From Membranipora membranacea (taxonomy: Eukaryota; Bryozoa; Gymnolaemata; Cheilostomatida; Membraniporidae), in assembly GCA_914767715.1 (NCBI GenBank), contig OU612068.1, positions 15,934,001-15,998,000 of the forward strand: 64,000 nucleotides of DNA. The letters are read 5' to 3'. Numbering within the stretch: the first letter of the stretch is position 1; each line of letters begins with the position of its first letter. A program made the position numbers and the translations under genes. Shown here one piece after another: positions 49,093 to 60,200 of the stretch. Below the pieces are notes generated by a model. That model was not told where the DNA came from. It saw nothing but the letters and a program-made list of their open reading frames with translations, and did not search any database.

Positions 49093-50130
49093 CTAGGACA
49101 TACCATTGATAAGATCTCCGAGTGTACAGGCCTGTTTACATGATCCATTGGCCCAGATTCTGCTGGCTGACACATGACGACGTCGACCGTTGGATCCTCC
49201 TTTAGTTGGCGTATGGTGCAGAGAGTAACCATTTGTAAGCAGTGCTGCAGCCGTTGTCTTCCTTGTGCTGTACATGGATTGTGTCTGCCCATTCATTTGC
49301 TACACAAAATAAGACAATATTACAATCTCAAAATGGAAATCATTCTTATAGATATGGACAGAGAGGGCAACTTCAAATAAACCTCTCAATACCTTGTACG
49401 CAGCAAATAGACCTACAAGATGCTGTCAGCATGGTTACAATTGCCTGGAATAGAAGGAATGAATAATGTGTCACAGTATTGATTAGACTTTTGACATTTG
49501 CAACAAGTTATTTTATTATTGATGAACAGCTAAAAAAACAAAAATACATGTAGTAGTGTTATATGTTTTAGAGTACAATTCAGTTCATAACATACCCGCT
49601 CAGTTAGGAATTTCTCAAACTTGATGACTTGACTTCGGACGAACATGAGTGCTACTCCTCCTAAGAAAAAATAATTAAAATATTATATCAACAGCATGTG
49701 ATTGAGATCCCAGTAGGAAAATGTGCATGGACAAAAATCATTGGTAGCTGAGAAGTAAAGAGTATAAAGAGGTCGTATGACGATTACCATGTTTGTGCAG
49801 TTCCATAAGCCTTATCTGGTCACCCAGCCTCGCAGTATGGATGTTTTGAATCTACTACAAGAGCTAGGAACAAAACCAGACAAAGATACACATAGATCTT
49901 ACCCTCGTGGGATTTATGAAAACCATTCATTTGGCAAAGACTGATGATGAATCCACATTTGAATGTAACCTGTGAGCTGAAGATCAGAGCGATATACGTC
50001 CATCTCACGCTAAATGATCCCGACTTATGGTGATATAGATACCCAATATAATCCTTCCTAAAAGCTTTCCACGTAAGATCACACAGCCTAGGATATATCC
50101 CGAAACTATGTATAAAATGTTGGGGGACAT
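49093..50130 (-). CDS. Small unrecognised gene, possible membrane protein
   Basis: Three exons are reasonably supported: 49969-49903 (VTFKCGFIISLCQMNGFHKSHE), 49660-49596 (GVALMFVRSQVIKFEKFLTER) and 49299-49093 (Arg/Ser-rich tail ending TLGDLINGMS, then TAG). Phases fit and splice signals are good. A first exon at 50130-50083 starting MSPNILYIVSGYILGC would join in phase and give about 128 residues with one or two hydrophobic segments. Its donor (GTGATC) is weak, so the start is uncertain. I do not recognise the family. It lies between the PDE10-like gene and the 511-residue gene, all on the minus strand. Confidence 0.45.
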
Positions 50131-50702
50131 GATTCCTTTCTGGCTAATATTCAGGTACTAAGGCTTTGGGCCTCAGGCCACCATTAATCACACAGACTTG
50201 AGGAAAAAACAAACATGACTAATTAGATGAAATTGTGCAAAAATCTATGGCAACACAATTAGCTAGGGTTAATGCGATTGAGTTTTTCGTGTCTAATGCC
50301 ATTAATAACCAGCTATTGCGAGATGCAAGGCTGAAGGAAATATACTGAGCAAGGATACCATTCAAAATGAGTACTTTAGTCATTTATATATTCCTGTATA
50401 TTATTTGAAATTATACTATGAAAAATATATACACTACCCGTATTGAATTATAACATCCGCATGAGATAAAAGTAACGCTGTGTAAATAAAAATACTTCAT
50501 TCAATCTCCTCTTTCTCTTCAAAATCAGCAAACAAAATTGTTTTGCTGCACAAGGGCAGCAATATTCTTAAGTGGACTACTGGGAAGCATGGCTTTGGCC
50601 TCTCGATCCGGTCAGCAATCCTAATGTACAATTGTGCGTCCAGCAGAGAGGCTGCTTCCAGTGACAAAATATGATAGCATCCTGGGCCTGGGGAGGTTAG
50701 AG
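50131..50702. other. Short intergenic spacer
   Basis: About 570 bases between two minus-strand genes. It would hold the 3' UTR of the 511-residue gene and the 5' region of the small gene. Nothing else was seen. Confidence 0.4.
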
Positions 50703-53244
50703 TTATGTTCTCCCTGATGATTTTTGTGTTATCATTGGTGCTTCAGGTGAAGGTTGGTCACCAGCAGCCTGATTCCTGCTCTGTTGTTTGGATGACTGCT
50801 TATGATTGGTTGGCCTGAGTTTTCTATACTGGGGTAAGCCTATAAAGAATGAGCAAAAATACAATATTATTTTATTGCTGTGTCACTGTCGCTTACTCTC
50901 CATTTAACAACTTATAAGCAAACGATTCATTTTTTAATTTACATGGTATAGGGCCAGATAACATGCTCCTCAATGATCTCCTCACAAATGTTAGCAATTG
51001 AAAGACATCCGAATTAATTACAATCCCAGAAATCTTACGATCATCAATTGAGTCATCAAGCTCTCACCTTGACATAGAAATGTGAGGGACGGTAGCCAGT
51101 TCTCAAAGTCAGATACAGTAGGGTTATAATCTCGGGAGAAGACTTCTCTTAGCTGGTTAAATCCTGCCTCATGTTTACCATTACAGACAACAAAGTTAGT
51201 GTATGTAGAGCACACTCTGTGGTTCCCTCTCTGTATATTCACATTCCAGTTTACCTGCAGTACAACAGAAAGAAATCACATTTTTTATTTATAGAGGTTT
51301 TCTTTAAAATGCACAGAAAACAAAAAGAATTCGATAAAAGGTAACTTGTTAGATTTCTTTTCCGATCTTGATCTAGATTTTATAGGTATTCATGGTTGCG
51401 GTGATGATGTGCAATACTTACACAGAATTCCCACAATGCAGCTTTAGACCTGAATCCAGATCAAACCCTGCCATTTACATGATCTTCATATTGAATTTAG
51501 AAGATTGGCGGCACTTGGATATTCCTTGATGTGCCAATTAGTTTATTATGTTTGCTCTTCACAAACAGGTTTAATAGTAGAACATCTAGGCTCAGTTCTG
51601 GAAGTCTTAAAGACTACCCGATGACAAACGCATGTTATAGTCAGGCGGTTACTTATGATAAAGTTGAGTCAGATTAGCATCGTAAACAAATTCAATGTTC
51701 TACTTGGCATGAATTGATGGTGGAAAAGTGCTTTCCATAAAGGAAGGTAAGCTCCTATTCTCTGCATTATGATGTCACAGTATCCCGGAAGTGATTGTTT
51801 CTTGTATTGCAATCTGGGAGACTGTGACATCTTAATGCAGAGAATGGGAGTTATCTTCCCTTTTGGAAGGCACTTTTCCACCATCAATAATTCATGCCAA
51901 GTAGAGCATTGAATTTTTTTACCATGCGAATCTGACACAGCGTTATCATAAGTAACTACCTGACTATAACATGCTTTGGTCTTTGGGTAGTCTTTACATT
52001 CCTCCTGGCCCAAAAGAGTTGTTTAGTCTCACCTGCACGGACATCTCAACAAAGTGAGTCTGTAGATAGATATTTCCGTAGATAGGCGAAGTGGAGATAA
52101 ACCTCGGTCCTGATATAACAGACACCTCACCCTTCTCATCCTGAATAATCTTCACTCCGTTAATGATTATTGTAGTCGATCCATCTTTATGGAAATAATA
52201 TTTAGAGCTTTTAGTGACTGAATCACACTGAATAAGCAGATCGTTGGTGAAGTTCTGGCCCTGGGCAAACAGTACATTAACAGATGAGTCCTTAGACATA
52301 TTGTTGAAAACAAACTGAGATGGTACAATATGTTTATCATCTAAGAGATAAACCTCTGAAGTGGAAGCAAATAAAATCCCTTCTGTCTGCATCCTGGCCC
52401 GCCTCTCTCCAAACACCTCAATCTCAACTTTAGTACCATCCTGGTAGGCTTTGGCAGCTACATGATAAATGCAGTTAATGCTGCCTCTATTATTGCTGGC
52501 AGCCACAGCTTTATGACGATGATTGACAACTCGTATATTTTTATCGACAGTCATTTCGATAGCAATGTCATATTTTAGAAGGACCGTGATCAGACCTGCC
52601 GGTGATACGTAGACAGTTGGGTAGCCCAGTGAAGCATTCAGTGTAGGAGCTGGGGGCTGTGTCACTGATCCTTGTAGCCCATAGCTGAGAAGACTCACAT
52701 TCCCTGACTTATCCGGAAATGGTAAATGAGGGTTGAAGTTTTGAGAGGGTAGTGTTACCAGAGGGAGTGGTATAGTAGGTGTAGCTGAGGTGGTGGTGTA
52801 CCGCGGACAGGGTGTGGTCTGCATACTGATGGTAGGCTGGAACTGCATACCGTTACCCCAAACACAGTTCAGAGGAAGAGATATGGGCTGACCGATATCT
52901 GTGTTATCCAAGCTGGCAATGTCGCACTGTGTGCTGTCACTGAGTGACTGTAACGCTCCAGGACCAATCAAAGAATAGAAATCTGCAGAATCATAAAATG
53001 GTGAGGACATCGTATCATCCATTCTCTCATGTTTATGCCTGTGCTGCTCCTGTGTTTCTGTTGCATGCTTCTGCCGTGGTATTTTATTGATGCTCTGTTG
53101 ATCCCCTCCCCCTCCACCTAGCGAACAGCGGTCTAATCCACGTACTAATATGTCTACCTGAGGGATATTACACTGATTCTGGTAGTTAGAACCATAATGA
53201 TTCTTATTCTTTCTGGTATTGGCTGAGCGTGAGTATTTCTTCAT
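50703..53244 (-). CDS. Conserved-looking unknown protein, about 511 residues, 3 exons
   Basis: Exons 53244-52033 (unusually long, 1212 bases), 51254-51068 and 50839-50703 join in phase, total 1536 bases and end at TAA. Residues 1 to about 200 are low-complexity: a Gly run, Gln/His-rich stretches and Pro/Thr/Ser-rich stretches. From about 200 to 465 the sequence looks like a folded, beta-rich domain: DGTKVEIEVFGERRARM, then YYFHKDGSTTIIINGVKII, then YGNIYLQTHFVEMSVQVNWN, then VCSTYTNFVVCNGKHEAGF, then WLPSLTFLCQ. The C-terminal exon is basic and Gln-rich. An in-frame ATG (MDDTMSS) offers a later start. No catalytic motif, signal peptide or membrane segment is clear. I do not recognise the family; conservation would have to be tested by search. 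Confidence 0.7.
51608..51996. repeat. 390-bp foldback with arms of about 190 bp
   Basis: The left arm from taaagactaccc through acttatgataa, ctacttggcatgaatt, atggtggaaaagtgc and ctctgcatta pairs along its length with the right arm ending gggtagtcttta. The arms are separated by only a few tens of bases near 51800. Mismatches and small indels are scattered. It lies in intron 1 of the 511-residue gene and ends about 37 bases from the donor of its first exon. The 114-codon ORF spanning it is a by-product. Confidence 0.85.
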
Positions 53245-54245
53245 TCTCCAATCGATGAATAAAAAACGAAGGCAATAAAAATGTGTTGTTGATCAGCTGT
53301 CTTCACATCACTGTTCTGAACACAAAGCTAAGACGTCACGAGCAGCTCGGCGCTTTACAAATAACAAGCATGCCAAGTATTAACATCTCGGCAACAATTT
53401 TCTCTCACCATTGTTTGAAGCTTTGTCACATCAGGGCAGGATAACTAATCGTCATGTTTTAAGAATAGAAAGGGAACCTTTTAACATTAATTATAAGAAA
53501 ATAATCATTTACCAGATAAAATGGAGCTATCCCAAGAAGCACATCAGTCTATATTATTCTAGAATATAATTCCATTTATAAAAAATTTTTTGGAAATATA
53601 AATGCCGCTAACTTTCAGTTGTATGAATTAAGGATGGGTTGTTTTGAATTTTTAGACCTGGTAGAATCTCCTCGGTTTGGCTAGCAAAGTCATTCCAAGT
53701 TATATTCAATATAATAGATGTATTGTTTAGCTTTACAATATCGCTCAAAAGGCTTGGTAGGATACCTATGAGAACAACATGTGAAATGCGATTTACTTGA
53801 TTATCCAAGCAAACAACATAAACAACAAAATGACTATGCGGTGTGTAAAAAGCATTTTATATAAAAAAGCTCAAATAAAATACGGAAAATAAAATTAAAC
53901 AATTACATAAATAGAATATATTATTTGATCTGTACAAAGGCTAGGAAAATAAAACTTTATGAATTGCACAGCAACTCCTTTCTAGGTAATACTATAAAAT
54001 TTATATAAATAACAAAACATGAAAATAGCTGATCTTACCTTCAAAGCATTTAAGGTACAGGCAGTTATCCCATGTTGACTTCATTTGTATAAGAGGAGTA
54101 AAGTATTGATTCAACAAAAAATGAACCAGCATTTCTGTATGGCAAGTGGAATGGGACAAAATAGTGAGACATTTTAAAATGTTCAATTTCAGGGCTTGCA
54201 AAAAACGCTAAGCAGGACTGAATTTTAAAAGTAACAATAATAAAA
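53245..54245. other. Intergenic spacer between the 511-residue gene and NOX5-like gene
   Basis: About 1 kb on the minus-strand gene block: the promoter side of the 511-residue gene and the 3' UTR of the NOX5-like gene. The ORF at 53608-53808 has no splice or family support. Confidence 0.4.
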
Positions 54246-57200
54246 TTAAAACACCTCTTCTTTGTAGATGATGCTGTTTCGGTAGCACTCTTTCTTCAAA
54301 TCACTGCATAATCTTGTGGGACCACACACAAACAACCTTGGTGGTGACTTGTTGCTAGACTTGAAGGTCTTTGTAATATTCGGTAGCACCTGAAAAATGT
54401 AGTAGGCAGTGACAAATTCATTGAATTAAAAACCGCCTTGTATCAATACAGCCAAGAAGAGACAGAACTTTGGGCACTGAGACTACTAAATTTTATCTCA
54501 TTGTTTCAGTATTTACCTGTTCCCATATGGGCCTTCCGGGTCTTGTTCGTGCTTTGAGTCCTGACAGTATATCCATTTTGTCTTCATGATATGCCTGTAA
54601 AGAGAATAACCAGATCCGTAGTGATACAATAAATAAAAATGAAATCAATCTAGTCCACAATCATCAGATAGGCCTATACCTTCTATTTTAGTTACCTGGA
54701 AGATCCATAACACCACGCACATGCTTTAACAAACAGTAGCTAACCCTTTAATTTCTCCATGTGTTATGAGCCTTATTCATTCACATCCGTGTTATGTCAC
54801 CCAGCAAATACAGATTAAACTTATTCTATTTTGTTTACCATTTCTAGGGCAAGCTGGAGCCAGGTCCCCTTGAGATCAGTTGCCTGTTTGAGTCCAGTGA
54901 GATGGATATGTAGATTAATCAGGTCTAGCCCTAGAGATGCCTGTACCTCCTCTATCTCACTGAATGCCTGCTGGAACCAGGCTAAGTGGGTGTGGTCTCT
55001 CGTCAACCATATAAAGTCAATCTGTAATGTAGAAAACAAAAGTGAGAAATAGCAGAAAACCCTAACCGAGTTGAAAAGTTATCATTCAAAGCGGCATTTT
55101 CTAACCTCGAAATCTTCTTCTGTGTTCAAAAGACATTTTATTAATAATCTTTAAGTCTTTAATTGCAATCGTCTTACCTTTTCTAATTTGGTTTGTTTTC
55201 TGCAGATACGATTCCCTGATGTATGATCACAGCATTGGCAGAGAGCCTCTTCGCTAGCTTGCTTCAACATCTTGAGTACTGACTGCAGAACACTAGCAAA
55301 TGGAGTAACTCCGATTCCACCAGCCACTAGAATGGCGTGTCTACTCTTCAGTATATCTCTAGATGGGGTAGAATGTGGGCCATCCAAATAAACCTGCCAA
55401 TATAAACAAGATGCATTAAAATCCCTGTAAAGTTAACCTTGGCTAATTTCGTAAAATAAATTGACTGAATTTCAATCATCTCTCCTCAAAACTCTGTAGC
55501 AGATGAACATAAAACAGATGAAGCGCCTGATATAAATTATATTATGAACTTTATTAACCACCGATCAATGCATGAAGCAAATAAGACCATGTGAAAACAT
55601 AAATAAAAGAAGCATCCATAATCCATAATGATCATGATCCATAAATTATATATCAATGACGTAGACAGAACTCACCTCCCAGTTCAGTACTGGAGCCTCC
55701 TCCATATTGATTGATGACATCGAGAGCATAGACAGCATAGACTTAGTTCTGGTCATCTTAGCGGGTTTATCCATATCAGCCATGCTTACTGTAAACACAC
55801 TCTGTGACTTCTGAGACTTAGGAGAACCCAGAGACGATTGAGCCTGTGAGCTTGAGTGGGAACACATGGGAATGTCGCATAAAGCCCCGCTGTCATCAGA
55901 GAAGACTGAGTCTACGTCTGTGTTGCCATCAGATATGGTGAATATTTTCTGATGTGGACTAAGCGTGGTAGCTGATGGAGTAGGAGGGGGACAATCCAAG
56001 TCACATTCGCTTGTCATACCACTGGACAGGCTGCTCATTGATGCTGATGACTTCAAACCACTATCATAATCATCAACTGTAATAACCAAACACACATGCG
56101 TACAAATTTTGTATACATTTTGATGTTTTTGGTCAGGATTAATGAAGTCATATGTAAGTGAAGAATTAGTGCAGGGGAATCCAAATAAGATAATTTATTT
56201 AAAAATGATCTGCTGCTCACAGTTCGTTTCGGTTGATTAAATCAAAATGGTCGATTAAAATAACGCGCCACATCCCAAAGCATAGGCGGCGAAACATTAG
56301 ATGGCTTAGGGTCGGTGCACACCTGGTGGCCAACCAAACCCCAGTAGTTGATGGACTGCAGCGGGATTGGAACCCACGACCTTCCACATTTGCATGCTAA
56401 AGGTACGGCATTCGAACCAACCGGAAGGTACATGTAAGTGAAGCATTAGCGTTGGGGAATCCAAATTCAAATTTAATAAAAATTTATCTGCTGCTTACAG
56501 TTCGCTTTCTATCCATTTTATGTAGTTGATGTCAACTTGCGCAGACTGTGTACATAGAAGAACTGGTTCTTCTATAGTTTTAAACAGAGTGAGAATTCTA
56601 CCAACTACAGCATTCAATATACATGAGACTTACTCTGTATTATAACTGGGTTGTCCACCCCTAATCCTCCCTGTGTTTTAGTCTCCTCTGTGACCGTTTT
56701 ATGTAGCTGACTCGTCCATGATCCAGCCTTCGTTATATGAAGAGTAAAACAATCTATAATATAAAACATGAGATTCAAATAAGACTAGATGACGTCTAAC
56801 GTCTGCATTGCAGAGAGAGGTGCTGGGACCAATGGTACTCAAGCATGCCCTATACTCTTGCCCGCCAGAATTCCTGCTAGTCCTTATATCGGAGGGGGCA
56901 CAGGGGGACCTTTTTACTGCATGTTGGGTTTACAAACAGACTAGATGACAGTAGAATTCCTGTTTTATGGTTCAAGTGAAGAGATTATAAGGACTGTAGA
57001 CAGCATTGAGCATTGCCACAATGTGTCCGTATTCAAGCTCCTACAAGTTATCATTATCCTGGTCTTCCTGGAATTCCCATTATGGTCCATACTGTTTAAC
57101 ATACCCTACTGGCAGTTTGCTCAGTACAGTCACTTTTAACGACATAATACAGCAAATCCGTTCATCGTTGAATGTTAAACGTTTCAAAACGCAGTCTAAA

Positions 57201-60200
57201 TTCTTTTACTCCACCTTTGTTTGTCTAATAATTGCTTTGATGTTTTTTTGAATTTTTTTGTTTGGCCTATTCTGAACAACATTTTAAACAAATGAGATTT
57301 ATGCCAATGAAAGTATATAAATATATACGGAGTATTAGAATGAGTGAACTTTGCGTACCATTCTGGTGATGAGGACTGGAGCTGATGGTGAACGGATGCC
57401 ACTGAGATCGAGATAAAGCTGGAATATTAATAATCACATAGTCTCCAGGCTTGTAGTTGAAGAATCGTGGTTTCCTAATGGTTAACTTGGTCACCTGTGA
57501 ATAATGGAATGAGGTAATACATGCTACAACGTCTAGGCTATTGCAGTTTGGACGATTTGGTGGCATCTAGCCTGTTACATTAATAATAGTATAAATCCTA
57601 TTTTGATGCCAAGCATGAGGACATCTATTTTGAACCAAGAGTTATTGCTACTTTCATTAAGGTGTAGACAACTCTAAGTTACTCACATTGCCATGGACGG
57701 ATCCAGTTTCTATTTTAGTTCTGTTCACACAAGTGAATATTAAGAAGTAAAAACGCTCAGCAAACACTAGAGAAGCAGGTCCAACTAGCCACTTCCATGT
57801 GTTTTCACTGTGCAGAACTAGCGCTATTACCCACACTATGGCACTGATCTGATGAAAGCGCAGGAAGAGCTAAAAACAGATTGATGAGTATTTAGGGAAC
57901 GCTCTTTAGTTGCTCAAAATTGTAATACAACAGCTTCAGCATTATCACTATGCCATAAATGATGCAGACGGATTTAGAGAGAAAAATAAGTATTATGTAA
58001 TGAAAAGAAAATTCACCTCTTTTTCAACTTATGATTTTTTCTTCGTTATATATATATTTTTTTTATTCCTAATGGAAAACATTATTCAAAATGATTACGG
58101 CAGTCAGTATTTTATTGGGAAAAAAACAAATAAAACCTCCTACTTACATCAAAGTTTTTGTGCCTCACATATTCTGCGGTAGTCACAAGAAAGACAACCA
58201 GTGATACAAGAAGGACAATGGAGGTCACTAAACATATCAGGAAGTCAGACTCAAGGATGATTGGCCAGCCATTATCTATGAAGTATGTCAGACCTGAAAT
58301 AAAATGAATAAACCCGGTTAAACTTCTTGATAGATCATGATAATACACATAGATATAAAAAAAAACAGAAGAGATTGGACATTGCATTTCATTCACATTG
58401 CATTATGGTCCTCACCGCATTGTCTTTGCGCCACCCGCAATGTCAGGCTGCCACATTGTAGTAAGGCCAGATTTCAATAAACGATTTATGAGCCAATCAC
58501 AACATCTTAAGAAAGTGATTGGCTATAAATGTAGTCTATTTATATCTACGGTTATTACAAAATGACATATATGTGACATGTATATAAACAACAGGTGTAA
58601 ATTAGGAATTTCGCCTAAAATATTAAAACTTCAAATGAAATATTTACGAAGATGTCAGTCTTCTAGCAGGAAATAAAACCACAAAGAGGGCAAAAACTGA
58701 GAGCGAATTTTAGACAACTTACACGCATGGATGACATGGGCCACCATATGAAGACAAGACAGGAATACTGCGATATAAGCTACAGTCTTATGTAGACACA
58801 GCAGATCATCCAAAGGAAACAGTCCTCTTACAGTTGAGTGTCGTCTCAGCTTCGTTGCTGTATGCTTCAGAGTTAGGAGTAACGCTAAGGCGATGTTGAA
58901 ATTTAATAACTGACCTAAAATTGATCCAAAAAAAAGTTTTGCTGTCTGCAAATTAAATCATAATATATTTCAACTAGTTAAAACCAGAATACCAGTAGCC
59001 ATCCTTTCATGAACAAGGGAGACCATTTTGAAAGAGGACTGTTTGAATATAAGTGCAAACAGCTCCTCAACATAGTGAAAAACAAAATTTGGATCAAATA
59101 TGAATTCTATATTACCTGCTACTTTAGCGAACACATAGCATGTTTCTGATACGGGGCGGGGTGTCAGAGCCGCAATCCTGAAGTATGTGAGTAGACCTGA
59201 GACTATGAAATACACCATACACCACACAACTAGAGCTGTATTCTTCTGAAATCTTGCAGCAGTGTGTATAAATGTTCTCTTCAATCTTATGGCACATGAG
59301 TCTGGTGAGGCAGGTTTTCTATGGTGCAGTCTGAAAAATGAAAAGATAACTCTCATTAATACCGACAGGCCGTAAACATGCCAGAAGAAATCACCACTAA
59401 TGATGCGAATAGAGTTAGAAGGCTCTTACTCATTTTTTTATCAATGGCAAACTCATCGCGCACGCATGGTCAATTGGCACAGAGAAGAAATTAGCTGAAT
59501 CTGAGCGATACTTTTCTCTATTTTAAGTATCACGATGCTTAATGACGCTGGTTAATAATGCTATCCTTGTAAGACCTTTGCAAGTTTTTTTGGCAAATTA
59601 GAAGTACGTAGTTCCGCTAGATTAAGTGATGAGTGTTATTGGATGAGAATTTTTCTTGTAAATACAAACAATTTACATCACTTGCCAAAACTTCTCACAA
59701 AGACAGTTAAATCATTTTAATATGACACTGCTATTGACTTTATCTGATGTAAGAATGTTTCAACACTGGCTTCCCTAGGTCATCAGAAGGTTTCAAAACG
59801 TGAAGAATGATGCAACTTCAATTAACAGGTTGTGCAGTGTGCACCACACCTAGGTGCAAGGCAAGGGCACACAACTTGGGTAAAAAATAATTACCTGTTG
59901 CAAGCTTTTTCATTGTATAAATAAATACCTTAGTTCAGGAGCCTTGTTCAAACCACGTGATGTCTCGATTACACTAAAAATAAAGTCACCATAATAAGTT
60001 GACTGAATGTTTGAAAGACTGTCAGCAGCGCTCACAAATAATACGCAAATAAAAATTGCTCTGCCTGTAAAAGTTGAAAATGAACATGTATGACTATGAG
60101 CTATCTTTCCGTGTGTTGACAAACAAGGTTAATCATGGCTGTCTAACAGGATTATCATTAACATATGAATGCTGCTGCTGATATGCTTGGTACTATGCTA

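Noticed and set aside
51669-52013. 114-codon minus-strand ORF
   Set aside because: It spans both arms and the centre of the foldback, with no splice or family support.
54821-55052. Plus-strand ORF opposite NOX5 exon 55021-54839
   Set aside because: It is a shadow of the NOX5 coding sequence on the opposite strand.
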